Below are positions 1 to 9,223 of a stretch of 37,958 bases of DNA, piece after piece; within the stretch, counting starts at the first letter, position 1; every line of letters begins with the position of its first letter. The notes under the pieces were generated by a model, which saw only the letters and a program-made list of their open reading frames with translations, was not told the DNA's origin and made no database searches. Source of the stretch: Lysobacterales bacterium. Its GTDB lineage: Bacteria; Pseudomonadota; Gammaproteobacteria; Xanthomonadales; Marinicellaceae. Location of the stretch: NCBI GenBank assembly GCA_020442635.1, contig JAGRJR010000030.1, positions 1-37,958 of the forward strand, in the 5' to 3' direction. The translations under genes were made by a program, and so were the position numbers.

Positions 1-350
1 GCATCTTCATGCCTTGAAATCAGCTCGAAGCGACTGACCGAGGCGATACTGGGTAAAGCCTCACCGCGAAATCCCATCGAACGCAATGACTCCAAATCGT
101 CCAATGAATGAATTTTACTGGTAGCATGACGTTGCAAAGCCATAGACAAATCGTCATGACTGATACCCTGACCATTGTCGGTAATTTTAATGCGTTTTTT
201 GCCACCCGTTTGTACATCGATATCGATGAGGGTTGCGCCCGCATCCAATGCATTTTCGACCAATTCCTTAACCACTGAAGCAGGACGTTCCACCACCTCA
301 CCAGCAGCAATTTGATCAATCAGTTGATTAGGTAGTTTACGAATATTCAT
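1..350 (-). CDS. mutL: DNA mismatch repair protein MutL, N-terminal part (cut by window start)
   Basis: The reverse strand from the ATG at 350 encodes about 116 residues that run off the window start. They begin [20 protein letters not shown] and continue through [19 protein letters not shown] and [13 protein letters not shown]. These are the GHKL ATPase motifs of MutL: the E-N-A-D-A box, the D-N-G-x-G-I box and the G-F-R-G-E-A-L box. MutL is the ATPase that links MutS mismatch recognition to downstream excision. Only the ATP-binding start is present here, so I cannot say whether the C-terminal endonuclease motif exists. It is transcribed away from the feo genes' 3' end, with 234 bp between them. 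The family call is very secure. Confidence 0.96.
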   Translation of the reverse strand, partial: MNIRKLPNQLIDQIAAGEVVERPASVVKELVENALDAGATLIDIDVQTGGKKRIKITDNGQGISHDDLSMALQRHATSKIHSLDDLESLRSMGFRGEALPSIASVSRFELISRHED

Positions 351-382
351 GAGATCAATTTTAACACGGAAGTTATGTCTAC

Positions 383-470
383 TTCGACAAGATCAAATCG
401 GCTGAGCCTGTCGAAAACTGTTCAATTTAATAATTCACCTAAACTGATAGATAACATTTCAACAAGCTCA
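383..470. repeat. Three copies of a TTCGACAxGxTCA-type motif, two forming an inverted pair
   Basis: TTCGACAAGATCA at 383-395 faces an inverted copy at 403-415, whose reverse complement is TTCGACAGGCTCA (11 of 13 identical). A third, diverged copy, TTCAACAAGCTCA, lies at 458-470 in direct orientation. TTCGACAGGCTCA-like palindromic motifs are common dispersed intergenic repeats in proteobacterial genomes. The pair can fold into a hairpin with a 7-bp core stem (TTCGACA/TGTCGAA). It lies in the short gap between mutL and feoB. I see no U-run typical of a terminator. Confidence 0.5.
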
Positions 471-584
471 ATGTGCTTCAAGCATAAGCTAAACAACAAG
501 CCAATTGCCAAACCGCATTTAAAGATGATTGGCTCTTCAGCACACTATGTGCTTACAGCTTACCAGAAAACCGTCGGCAGTCCA

Positions 585-2789
585 CTATTGAATATTCAAC
601 TGAATGGTTTTGTTGGCTGGCTTATTGGCGTGGCGTTTAAGCAAAAGATAAAAACTGACCATTGCGGTTGCACACAATCCCAGCCAAATGCTGGCGAACA
701 AGGGTTGACTGCCGAACATCACGACTTGATAAAAACAGCTGGCAATCAGGTAAGCAATACCGGTTGAATACAAGGCTGAAAACAATGCCCACTTTTTACC
801 TGATTCTTTGGCAATGGTCGCAATCACTGTGACACATGGGAAATACAGCAACACAAACAACAAATAAGCATAGGCTGCCCAGGCACTGGCGAATTTTTCC
901 TGCAAAATACCAAACAATTGACTGGATACACCCTGGTTTTCGGCCATGGTTTCAACTTCATCTATATCTGTCAATGACAGGCCCAAAGGATCTATCAGGG
1001 CATCAGCCAAACCAGCAGCATTATCTGGAATGGTTTGCAGTGCTTCTTTCAACTGATCCATGATGCTGGTTTCATTTTCCTCAACCGACTTTGAGTAAAT
1101 TGCATCCAACGAACCGACCATCACTTCCTTGGCCAATAAACCTGTGAACAAGCCAACAACTGCTGGCCAATTGTCTTCATCGATACCCATGGGAGCAAAC
1201 AATGGTGCAGCTACTTGTGAACCAGCAGCCAATAATGATTCGTCAACATCTTGATTGCCCCAACTAAAATCGCGACCAATCGAAGAAATGACTTGTAAAA
1301 TCATGACAATGATAATGATGATTTTACCCGCATCCACAATAAACCCACGCAATTTGTACCAGGTTGATTTCAAGATATAGCCTATACCTGGAAACCGCCA
1401 ATGCGGCAATTCAATCAAGAATGGATCTGGTTGTCCCGGTAAAATTGTTTTGCGCATCAACAAACCAGTGCCCACTGCGACCAATATGCCCGTCATATAC
1501 AATGACAACACAATCAACGCAGCATGTTCGGTAAAAAAGGCAGCCACAAACAAGGCATAAACTGACAAACGCGCGCCACAAGACATAAACGGTGCCATCA
1601 AAGTGGTGATGATGCGTTCATCTTTTTTTGCCAATTGGCGTGTTGCCATCACCGCCGGTACATTACATCCAAAGCTGACTATCAATGGCACAAACGCTTT
1701 CCCCGAAAGACCTATTTTTTGCAACCAATTGTTCATCACAAATGCTGCACGAACCATATAACCCGATTCTTCCAGCAAGGTCAAAAACAAAAACAAAAAA
1801 CCGATCACTGGAATAAAAGTGGCCACTGTCTGAATACCGGCACCCATGCCATCGGCCAGAATCACCTTGACCCAATCCGGTAATCCCATCGCCGTGATTA
1901 ATTGCCCCAAACCGTCAATTAGCAACGCGCCAGTCGCAATATCAAAAAAGTCCACAAATACTGCGGCCACATTGGTGGCAAAGAAAAACATCAAATACAT
2001 GGCCAGCATAAAAGCCAAAGTACCTGTCAAAGGTCGGGTAAGCCAATGGTCTATCCTGCTAAATTCACTTTTTGTTTTTTTATTTCTGTGCGTTTCAGCC
2101 TGTGATGTGACACGCTTGGCCAGGTCCATGGCTTGTTGGAAACGCGCATCGAAGATGCGCTTGCTGTTTTCGATGATGGCATCAGAAGCTTTGACATAGG
2201 CTTTCAATGCCTCAGCCCTGGATTCTGCCTCGGGCAGCTCAATATCAGTGGGTAATGCTGTGTGCTGGTGTTCGGTTTGTTTGTTGTGATTAATCAGTTC
2301 AGCGATACAATCGAACAATGCAGCCACCCCTTTTTGATTCACTGCGGTGGTTGTAATCACTCGACAACCCGTTAATTGTGACAGCTTTTCAACATCAATG
2401 ATTTTACCACTGGCAGCCCGTTCATCATCCATGTTCAGTACCAGCACTGTAGGCACATCCAAATCCAAAACTTCAGTGGTCAAAAACAAACAACGTTGTA
2501 AATTATTGGCGTTGATAACATTGACATAAACATCGATATCGCCCTGATCAATGGCCTGTTTGACCACCAACTCATCCTGAGAAAGCTCAGCCAATGACAA
2601 CCCATAAATACCGGGTAAGTCAATCAAAGAAAACCGGGTATTATTACGAATCAGTTTGGCTTGAGACTCACTGACTGTAACACCAGCCCAGTTACCGGTT
2701 TTTTTATTTTGACCGGCCAGCGCATTGAATAAAGTAGTTTTGCCGCAATTGGGGTTGCCAATCAAAGCGACTTTGGCAGTATTGGCCAC
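585..2789 (-). CDS. feoB: Ferrous iron transport protein B (GTPase-permease)
   Basis: This 734-residue protein is the usual length for FeoB, the inner-membrane ferrous iron transporter. The N-terminal G domain shows G1 GNPNCGKTT (residues 11-19), G3 DLPG (57-60) and G4 NMDD (119-122). A linker leads into a hydrophobic permease half with two gate-type segments, SFGCNVPAVMATRQ and MSCGARLSVYALF, plus a late FPCVTVIATI segment. The start ATG at 2789 is 12 nt after the feoA stop, so the two genes are one operon behind the Fur box upstream of feoA. No feoC-like ORF follows. It imports Fe2+ powered or gated by its GTPase domain. Certain by motif content. Confidence 0.97.
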   Translation of the reverse strand: MANTAKVALIGNPNCGKTTLFNALAGQNKKTGNWAGVTVSESQAKLIRNNTRFSLIDLPGIYGLSLAELSQDELVVKQAIDQGDIDVYVNVINANNLQRCLFLTTEVLDLDVPTVLVLNMDDERAASGKIIDVEKLSQLTGCRVITTTAVNQKGVAALFDCIAELINHNKQTEHQHTALPTDIELPEAESRAEALKAYVKASDAIIENSKRIFDARFQQAMDLAKRVTSQAETHRNKKTKSEFSRIDHWLTRPLTGTLAFMLAMYLMFFFATNVAAVFVDFFDIATGALLIDGLGQLITAMGLPDWVKVILADGMGAGIQTVATFIPVIGFLFLFLTLLEESGYMVRAAFVMNNWLQKIGLSGKAFVPLIVSFGCNVPAVMATRQLAKKDERIITTLMAPFMSCGARLSVYALFVAAFFTEHAALIVLSLYMTGILVAVGTGLLMRKTILPGQPDPFLIELPHWRFPGIGYILKSTWYKLRGFIVDAGKIIIIIVMILQVISSIGRDFSWGNQDVDESLLAAGSQVAAPLFAPMGIDEDNWPAVVGLFTGLLAKEVMVGSLDAIYSKSVEENETSIMDQLKEALQTIPDNAAGLADALIDPLGLSLTDIDEVETMAENQGVSSQLFGILQEKFASAWAAYAYLLFVLLYFPCVTVIATIAKESGKKWALFSALYSTGIAYLIASCFYQVVMFGSQPLFASIWLGLCATAMVSFYLLLKRHANKPANKTIQLNIQ

Positions 2790-2801
2790 GATGGTTTTGG
2801 T

Positions 2802-3062
2802 TTAAATCAGTGAAACAGAAATGGAATTGATTAAATCAGGTCCGACTGCGATGTTGCCAAAAGGCGTTTTGACCACAGCACCATGTTTGTACAAAGCGGT
2901 TAGCTCAATCATCATACCGATACCCAAACCCATCAATGTTAATTTTTGGCTCATTGATTCTGAACAAACATTTTTACAAATCTTATAAGCTTGACCAGCT
3001 TTTGCATTGGATAATTGGACTGTCTGAGAAATTTGTATAGATGATTCGGGCATTGCAGACAT
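2802..3062 (-). CDS. feoA: Ferrous iron transport protein A (SH3-like FeoB partner)
   Basis: This 86-residue FeoA-domain protein has the typical sequence KLTLMGLGIGMMIELTALYKHGAVVKT followed by GNIAVGPDLINSI. That is the small SH3-like beta-barrel that regulates FeoB on the cytoplasmic side. An N-terminal stretch of about 30 residues with two cysteines (KICKNVCSE) precedes the core. The ATG at 3062 starts the operon, with feoB 12 nt downstream. A Fur-type palindrome and sigma70-like promoter lie directly upstream (3082-3123), so iron-repressed expression is expected. Confidence 0.93.
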   Translation of the reverse strand: MSAMPESSIQISQTVQLSNAKAGQAYKICKNVCSESMSQKLTLMGLGIGMMIELTALYKHGAVVKTPFGNIAVGPDLINSISVSLI

Positions 3063-3081
3063 GATTTTCGTTAATCTAAAT

Positions 3082-3123
3082 AATAATGGTTCTCATTATT
3101 GGTGATATTTTACGAATAATCAA
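3082..3123 (-). promoter_or_regulatory. feoAB promoter with overlapping Fur box
   Basis: Read on the minus strand, a -35 TTGATT (3118-3123) and a -10 AATAAT (3095-3100) are spaced by exactly 17 bp. A 19-bp palindrome, AATAATGAGAACCATTATT (3082-3100), begins on the -10. It matches the classic 19-bp Fur consensus (GATAATGATAATCATTATC) at 14 positions by eye. Fur with Fe2+ bound here would block RNA polymerase. Box and promoter are read directly from sequence; regulation is inferred. Confidence 0.8.
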
Positions 3124-3409
3124 GTCCTTTAATTGAAAAAAATCATAAGTTTGACCGAAGTCAAGCCTTGAACATCACATTTCTTTCACGCGTCTCCTGT
3201 AAAGTACAACAGTATAGTTTCTAAACAGACTTATTGTTTGGTGATGTGGTTGGCAATTTGATAAAATCACCCCTTTACACAGGTGTCTTGCTGTTTTCCT
3301 CGACTGTATACTCAGGAATAGCCAGACAGTTTTATCTCCACGCTTGATTTTGAACCTGTAAATTGGATTCAGGTCAAATAGATGCTATTAGCAAAATTGG
3401 AAAAATTTG
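3124..3409. other. Remaining argS/feoA divergent intergenic DNA; no gene seen
   Basis: This is the argS-proximal part of a 347-bp divergent spacer. It contains a short inverted motif, TTGACCGAAGTCAA (3151-3164), and an AT-rich stretch. I see a -10-like TATACT at 3307-3312 but no well-spaced -35 with it. No ORF, tRNA or terminator is visible. The argS promoter must be here but I cannot place it securely. Confidence 0.4.
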
Positions 3410-5191
3410 ATGATTGGACACATTCAGGAATTGATTGAAAATGCCCTTGAACACTTGCAGGCAAAGGGTGAGTTTGAATTAGTCGACAAACCAGCAATTA
3501 CCATTGAAAGAACCCGCGACAAAAAACATGGTGATTATGCCTCTAATGTCGCCCTGACTTTAGCCAAACCCCTGAAATCAAACCCGCGTGCCATTGCCGA
3601 AAAAATTATTGATGAACTGGCGGCTTCCAGCCATGTAAAAAAGGTTGAAATTGCGGGCCCCGGTTTTATCAACTTTCACTTAACTGACGCCTGTCGATTG
3701 TTGATCATTAAACGTATTCTGAAAATGGGCGAAGATTTTGGCAGCAGTCGCATTGGAGAAGACAAAAAAATCACCGTAGAATTTGTTTCTGCCAATCCCA
3801 CCGGACCCTTGCATGTGGGTCATGGTCGTGGCGCCGCCTTTGGTTCCAGTTTGTGTAATATTTTGAAAAAGGTTGGTTACCAAGTTCACGCAGAATATTA
3901 TGTCAATGACCACGGTCGCCAAATGGACATTCTTGCCACTTCGGTGTGGCTGCGTTATCTGGAATTGTGTGGGGAGATGATGACATTTCCAGCCAATGGC
4001 TACAAAGGTGAATACATTGTGGACATCGCACGAACCGTTCGCGCTAAATACGGGGATGAATTCAGACACCCTAAAGCTGAAGTGTTTGCCCAGGTTTGTG
4101 CTGATGAACCTGCTGGTGGCGACAAGGAACAACACATTGATGATTTAGTCATTAACGCCAAAGACATTTTGGGCAAAGGCTATCAGAAAATCTTTAAAAT
4201 GGCTTTGGGCAATATTTTGTCTGGGATTGAGGATGATCTGGAGGCCTTTAACGTACATTACGATCAGTGGTTTTCAGAAAAATCCTTGCACGAAAGCGAT
4301 ACCATCGAAAGAGCCATGGCTAAATTGGCGGCTTCGGAACATTTGTATAAGAAAGAAGGTGCCTTGTGGTTCAATGCCACCCACTTCGGTGACGAAAAAG
4401 ACCGGGTGGTGATGCGTGAAAATGGCTTGAAAACCTATTTTGCTTCTGATGTGGCCTACTTACTCAATAAATTTGAACGTGGATTCGAGAAATCTATTTA
4501 TGTATTTGGTGCCGACCATCATGGCTACATTCCCAGACTCAAGGCGGCGGCCAAAGCCATGGGCTTTGATGCCGATAAAATTGATATTTTGCTGGTTCAG
4601 TTTGCCCACCTGTTCAAGGGGGGTGAAAAGCTGCAAATGTCAACGCGATCAGGTCAATTTGTCACCTTGAACGAACTGGTTGCTGAAGTGGGTTGTGATG
4701 CTTCACGTTTTTTCTATGTGATGCGTTCACATGACCAACACCTCGATTTTGATATGGATTTGGCCAAATCTCAATCCAATGACAATCCGGTTTACTACAT
4801 CCAATACGCACACGCCCGAATCTGTAGCATCATGCGTAAGCTGCAAGAACAAAACATGATGCACAACGTTGAAATTGGTCATGTGGCAGTCGAATTATTG
4901 GTTGAAGAACAAGAACTTGATTTGATTAAAGCCTTGTCTCAATACCCTGAAGTGATTGAAAAAGCCGCCACCAATTACTCGGTACATACTGTTGCCAACT
5001 ACTTGCGAGAACTGGCGCAGCTTTTTCACAGTTATTACAATGCTCACCAGGTACAAGTGGATAACGAAAACTTACGTAACGCGAGGTTAAACTTATGTAT
5101 GGCCACGCGCTACGTATTGGCAAATGGTTTAAAATTATTGGGCTCTTCAGCACCCGAAGAAATGCGGCCTGAGGACAGAAAAGAAGCATGA
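3410..5191 (+). CDS. argS: Arginine--tRNA ligase
   Basis: This 593-residue class I aminoacyl-tRNA synthetase charges tRNA-Arg. The N-terminal Add-1-type domain includes KKHGDYASNVAL (about 38-49). The ATP-binding HIGH box appears as HVGH (135-138) in SANPTGPLHVGHGRGAAFG. The family's relaxed KMSKS loop appears as LQMSTRSG near residues 407-414. The C-terminal anticodon-binding domain ends with the conserved LKLLGSSAPEEM. The ATG at 3410 is chosen over an in-frame TTG one codon earlier. The stop overlaps the start of the SPOR gene (ATGA), so translation is coupled. Confidence 0.97.
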   Translation: MIGHIQELIENALEHLQAKGEFELVDKPAITIERTRDKKHGDYASNVALTLAKPLKSNPRAIAEKIIDELAASSHVKKVEIAGPGFINFHLTDACRLLIIKRILKMGEDFGSSRIGEDKKITVEFVSANPTGPLHVGHGRGAAFGSSLCNILKKVGYQVHAEYYVNDHGRQMDILATSVWLRYLELCGEMMTFPANGYKGEYIVDIARTVRAKYGDEFRHPKAEVFAQVCADEPAGGDKEQHIDDLVINAKDILGKGYQKIFKMALGNILSGIEDDLEAFNVHYDQWFSEKSLHESDTIERAMAKLAASEHLYKKEGALWFNATHFGDEKDRVVMRENGLKTYFASDVAYLLNKFERGFEKSIYVFGADHHGYIPRLKAAAKAMGFDADKIDILLVQFAHLFKGGEKLQMSTRSGQFVTLNELVAEVGCDASRFFYVMRSHDQHLDFDMDLAKSQSNDNPVYYIQYAHARICSIMRKLQEQNMMHNVEIGHVAVELLVEEQELDLIKALSQYPEVIEKAATNYSVHTVANYLRELAQLFHSYYNAHQVQVDNENLRNARLNLCMATRYVLANGLKLLGSSAPEEMRPEDRKEA

Positions 5192-5766
5192 CCAAGAAAA
5201 CAACGGTGCGCAAAACCACCAAAAAAGCAACGGCCCGCAAAGCCGGTCACAAAAGACCTGTACCAGGCTGGATCATTCTGGTTTTTGGCATGCTCTCAGG
5301 TTTATTAATTGGCTTGTTTATTTACCTCAAAGGCTGGGTGCCCGAACCGATTCAAAACAACCAACAACCCGTACCGGGCATAGCCAAAGAAACCTCGCCC
5401 CCGGTCGAAGATGTTAGCCAAACCCTTTCCAAGAAACCAGATTACGATTTTTATTCGGTATTACCCGAAATGGAAGTGGTGATTCCCAAAGAAGAATTGG
5501 AGCAACAGGCAGCCAGAAACAGTAAGGAGTATTCATATATTCTGCAGTTAGCTTCTTTTAAAAACCAGCAAGATGCCGAAGAATTAAAAGCCCGCATTGC
5601 TTTTTCTGGACAGATTGCCTATATCCAATCCATTGACGTGAACGGCACCCAATGGCATCGAGTGCGCGTTGGACCTTTTGACTCCAGTCGCGAAGCCGAT
5701 AAACAAAAAAGACAACTAGAACAGAACGGACACAAAGCTCTGGTTCTGAAAGAAACCAAATCATAG
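5188..5766 (+). CDS. SPOR-domain inner-membrane protein, FtsN-like
   Basis: This 192-residue bitopic membrane protein has a short Lys/Arg/Thr-rich cytoplasmic tail (1-26) and one transmembrane helix (about 27-47). A Pro-rich periplasmic linker follows, then a C-terminal SPOR domain (about 114-190: YSYILQLASFKNQQDAEELK, then WHRVRVGPFDSSREAD). SPOR domains bind denuded septal peptidoglycan. In Pseudomonas a similar SPOR gene follows argS, and E. coli FtsN has the same architecture, so a cell-division role is likely. It overlaps argS by 4 nt. I withhold the symbol ftsN because the essential FtsN segment cannot be identified by eye. Confidence 0.85.
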   Translation: MTKKTTVRKTTKKATARKAGHKRPVPGWIILVFGMLSGLLIGLFIYLKGWVPEPIQNNQQPVPGIAKETSPPVEDVSQTLSKKPDYDFYSVLPEMEVVIPKEELEQQAARNSKEYSYILQLASFKNQQDAEELKARIAFSGQIAYIQSIDVNGTQWHRVRVGPFDSSREADKQKRQLEQNGHKALVLKETKS

Positions 5767-5775
5767 GTGATGAGA

Positions 5776-8700
5776 ATGAAAAATATATTGATGATTGTGT
5801 TGTTAACACTTAGTTTACAGCTGAGTGCTCAAGCCAACAAAACAACTTACGTGTTACCCGCCGTTGATATCGCTACAGAAAAAAGCAAGGCCATAGCTGC
5901 CAAAGACGTGCCTTTAAAATATGCCGTGGCATCAAATATCGATGATATTTTTCACCTCAAAGGCCGAGCAAGTCAAGTTGGAATATGGGTTCAAAAATTT
6001 GATCGCAGTTGGGAATATCACCTCAGATTGGAATCTAAGAATGCCACCAGTTTGAATGTAGGTATGAGCGAATTTTTCCTACCACACTCAGCAGAATTAT
6101 GGGTTTCAACCGATGATAAAAGCATCCTGCGCGGCCCATATAATGACACCTATAACAAAAAACATGGTTTTTTCTGGGTTGGTGATGTGCCTGCTGACCA
6201 CATGAACATCAAAATAACCGTCAACGACAAAGAAAAGCGATACCTGTCTTTCAAGGTTGATAAAATCACCCGAGGTTTTCATAAGTTTTGGGAAGAACCT
6301 TCTTATATGTCCAAAAGTGGTAGCTGTAACGTCGACGTAGCATGCCCAGAAGGAGATGGTTGGGAAGCAGAAATTAACTCAGTTGCCGTATATGGTTATG
6401 GAGGGCAATACCAATGTACAGGGCAATTACTCAATAATACAGCGAAGAATGGTAAACCGATTTTTTCTACAGCTAACCATTGTGGATTTACTGTTGGAAA
6501 TACCAGTGCAAATCAAAATCATGCAGCCTCTTTTTTCTTTTTATGGAATTATCAATCACAAACCTGTCGCGCACCAGGCTCTTCACAAAGTGGCACACCA
6601 ATATCCAAAACGAGCTTCAACAATAGGCAATCTGGTGCCACTTATCTGGCCTCAAATCCAACCAGCGACTTTGCTTTGGTTGAACTTAATCAAACACCAA
6701 GCCCCAGTTATGGAGTCGAATATTCAGGTTGGGACAGATCAGACATTGCGCCTAACAGTGCTGTGGCCATTCACCATCCTAACACCAATGCCAAAAGAAT
6801 AAGCTTTGAAAATGACCCATTAACGATTACAGACTATAGCACGTCTGTTAGGGGGCAAGGAACACATTTAATGATTGCTGACTGGGACATTGGCACAACC
6901 GAAAGAGGATCTTCTGGTTCTGGATTATGGAATTTTGATCATTTATTTATTGGTCAATTACATGGAGGTGCTGCTGCCTGTGGTAACGATGAACCAGATT
7001 GGTACGGCCGTTTGGCTTATTCTTGGAATAATGGCAATGATGCACAATCAAGAATGAAAGATTGGCTTGACCCACTAAATACCGGACAAATGACACTACA
7101 GGGTTCAACAGGTTGTGAGGCACCAACTGTTTCCATCACTAATAATTCAAGCAATAAAGTTGGAGATTTACTGACTTTTGAGTCTCAGGTCAGCGGAGGT
7201 GCTGGTGGATATACTTACCAATGGGATATTGATAATGATGATTTCGCTGATGGAAATAACGAATCTATACAGGTCAGGTATGCCGAAAAATATATAGGAA
7301 ATATTTATCTTACTGTAACTGATGCAGAAAATTGTGCGTCAAGCTCTTCACAAGCTGTGGTTATTGATGGCCCTGAAATAAAACTTCAAAATGCAGAAGA
7401 CAGCTCGCTATACTTGGAGCAGGTTTGTGGTAATAATGACAGTGCAATAGATCCTGGCGAACGCTGGCAAACTACATTATTTGCGGAAAACACTGGCGAC
7501 CACACAGCTGGAGATGCTTATTTGGCCTTATCAGTGGCTAATAGCAACACATCGGATGCCCAAAGTGATGCCTATGGCAATACCATTAATAATTGTGAAA
7601 GTTTATTTATTGATATCAGTGAAACCGGCACTTTACTGCCTTGGGTCAACGGGGGTTCTCAATACCCTTCTGATGATGAAGGACACACTGCAGCTATTAC
7701 TCTGAGTGAAGGATTTGACCATTTCGGCGACAATGTAGCCAGTTTGGTTGCCTCCAGTAACGGTTATCTAAGTACCAGTATCAATGCCTCAGGGAGTGAT
7801 TGGGATGCTGATTGCCCCTTGCCTCAACCACCAGATAAAGACAATCAAGGAGGTAGAATTTACCCACTACACAAGGACCTGAAAGCATCACAGTTTTACC
7901 ATCAGTTCTTTGCTGACTGCCCAAGACCTGCCGAAACAGGTGAAAATCTGGCATGTGAGGTTTTTTTGTGGAAAGGTGCTGATTTCTGGGCGACAACCAA
8001 CTCTACTGAACAAGTTGATATCCAGGCCATCTTGTACCCAGCCACTTCTCAATGGGTTTATCAATATTCAGGTTCTGGTTTTGATAGCTCAAACTCCACA
8101 ATTGGTATACAAAATAGTCAAGGAGATGACGGTTTGAGTTTTGCTTGTGGCGCAGGCAATCAGACCGACATTTCAGAAGCAGTTTGTGTTTACAACAAAA
8201 ATCACCAACCTCAATTCGAAGGATCTCAGTTTGTCAAACTTGAAACTCCATTAATTGAATTGGAAGATTTATTACCTCATCAAAATAAATCCAGTTTCTT
8301 AACTTTTTCAGTTTCTTCTGATGCCAGTTGTGACTCACAGTTTGTTATCAATCACGATGCTTCTGTATATGATGAAGGCTTTAATGAAGGAGAAAATAAC
8401 ATTTTAACTGCTACCATTGGAAACAATGGTCAATGTAACGCGGTATCTACCTGCGATGTAGGTGGCAGTAACAATGACATCAATCCTCGAGATGGCTTAT
8501 GGTGGAACCCTTTAAGATCCGGAAATGGAATAGACTTACATGTAACAAACCGTGATTCCATGTTATATGTTCTTTATACAGGTAACAAAGACAGATCACC
8601 TATTTGGTACATTGCTCAAAACAACAACGAATCTTCATTCAATCAGTATTTTAATGAACTCACTGAAGTTAACTACCCTAATGGCTTTAGCCCTGGTGGA

Positions 8701-9210
8701 GTACAAACGCAAACCCCTGTTGGCTGGTCCTATACAACCTTTATCGATGACAAAAAAGCCATACAAGTGCGTAACATTAATGACGAAATATTTGCTGAAA
8801 AAATGGTCATGCAACAATTTGCTGCAGATGAAACACCCAATCAACATACTGGACACTATTATTCCCCAAATGAAAGTGGTTGGGGACAATCCATCATTAC
8901 CTTAGGGGAAACTCGGGTTATCGTTAGTTACATTTATGATGAGAGTGGAAAGCCGTTTTGGACGATTGGTAGTGGAGAAAACAACAATTCAACAAAAGAT
9001 GTCTATACGGCAGAAAGTTTTTGCCCGACTTGTCCATCATTAACCATGATTTCACATCAGATTGGCAGCATGAGCGAAAGTTTTAATGGCCAAAGTACAG
9101 GAACGATACATCAGTTTCAAATAGACAATCCTCAAGGTCCTGTTCTGCCTCGAGCCGAATGGAACAAGTCTAATTTAGAAATCTACAACCTTGTACCTGA
9201 AGAAAATTAA
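5776..9210 (+). CDS. Secreted lysyl-endopeptidase-like serine protease with C-terminal beta domains
   Basis: This 1144-residue protein has a signal peptide (MKNILMIVLLTLSLQLSAQA). The trypsin-like domain resembles bacterial lysyl endopeptidases (Achromobacter protease I type). Catalytic candidates are His235 (STANHCG), Asp298 (SDFALVEL) and Ser380 in GSSGSGLW; Cys-rich segments such as GSCNVDVACPEGDGW fit disulfides. A PKD-like domain starts near 447 (VSITNNSS... then YTYQWDIDND). A long middle region follows, then two related C-terminal units, GLWWNPLRSGNGIDLHV (about 905) and GHYYSPNESGWGQSI (about 1025), each followed by a W-containing strand. Start chosen for AGGTGA at 5765-5770; ATG 5770 is the alternative. 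It lies between SPOR and dtd, an unusual spot for an exoenzyme. Confidence 0.85.
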   Translation: MKNILMIVLLTLSLQLSAQANKTTYVLPAVDIATEKSKAIAAKDVPLKYAVASNIDDIFHLKGRASQVGIWVQKFDRSWEYHLRLESKNATSLNVGMSEFFLPHSAELWVSTDDKSILRGPYNDTYNKKHGFFWVGDVPADHMNIKITVNDKEKRYLSFKVDKITRGFHKFWEEPSYMSKSGSCNVDVACPEGDGWEAEINSVAVYGYGGQYQCTGQLLNNTAKNGKPIFSTANHCGFTVGNTSANQNHAASFFFLWNYQSQTCRAPGSSQSGTPISKTSFNNRQSGATYLASNPTSDFALVELNQTPSPSYGVEYSGWDRSDIAPNSAVAIHHPNTNAKRISFENDPLTITDYSTSVRGQGTHLMIADWDIGTTERGSSGSGLWNFDHLFIGQLHGGAAACGNDEPDWYGRLAYSWNNGNDAQSRMKDWLDPLNTGQMTLQGSTGCEAPTVSITNNSSNKVGDLLTFESQVSGGAGGYTYQWDIDNDDFADGNNESIQVRYAEKYIGNIYLTVTDAENCASSSSQAVVIDGPEIKLQNAEDSSLYLEQVCGNNDSAIDPGERWQTTLFAENTGDHTAGDAYLALSVANSNTSDAQSDAYGNTINNCESLFIDISETGTLLPWVNGGSQYPSDDEGHTAAITLSEGFDHFGDNVASLVASSNGYLSTSINASGSDWDADCPLPQPPDKDNQGGRIYPLHKDLKASQFYHQFFADCPRPAETGENLACEVFLWKGADFWATTNSTEQVDIQAILYPATSQWVYQYSGSGFDSSNSTIGIQNSQGDDGLSFACGAGNQTDISEAVCVYNKNHQPQFEGSQFVKLETPLIELEDLLPHQNKSSFLTFSVSSDASCDSQFVINHDASVYDEGFNEGENNILTATIGNNGQCNAVSTCDVGGSNNDINPRDGLWWNPLRSGNGIDLHVTNRDSMLYVLYTGNKDRSPIWYIAQNNNESSFNQYFNELTEVNYPNGFSPGGVQTQTPVGWSYTTFIDDKKAIQVRNINDEIFAEKMVMQQFAADETPNQHTGHYYSPNESGWGQSIITLGETRVIVSYIYDESGKPFWTIGSGENNNSTKDVYTAESFCPTCPSLTMISHQIGSMSESFNGQSTGTIHQFQIDNPQGPVLPRAEWNKSNLEIYNLVPEEN

Positions 9211-9223
9211 AGAATAATTGCCA

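Noticed and set aside
20..319. 99-codon minus-strand ORF
   Set aside because: It is an out-of-frame shadow of the mutL coding strand, which matches MutL motifs in another frame.
375..767. Plus-strand ORF between mutL and feoB
   Set aside because: It overlaps the feoB 3' end antisense, has low-complexity Ser/Asn/Lys composition and spans a repeat; no family features.
3241..3409. Placed argS promoter
   Set aside because: TATACT at 3307-3312 lacks a -35 at acceptable spacing (best pair 13 bp), so no site is claimed.
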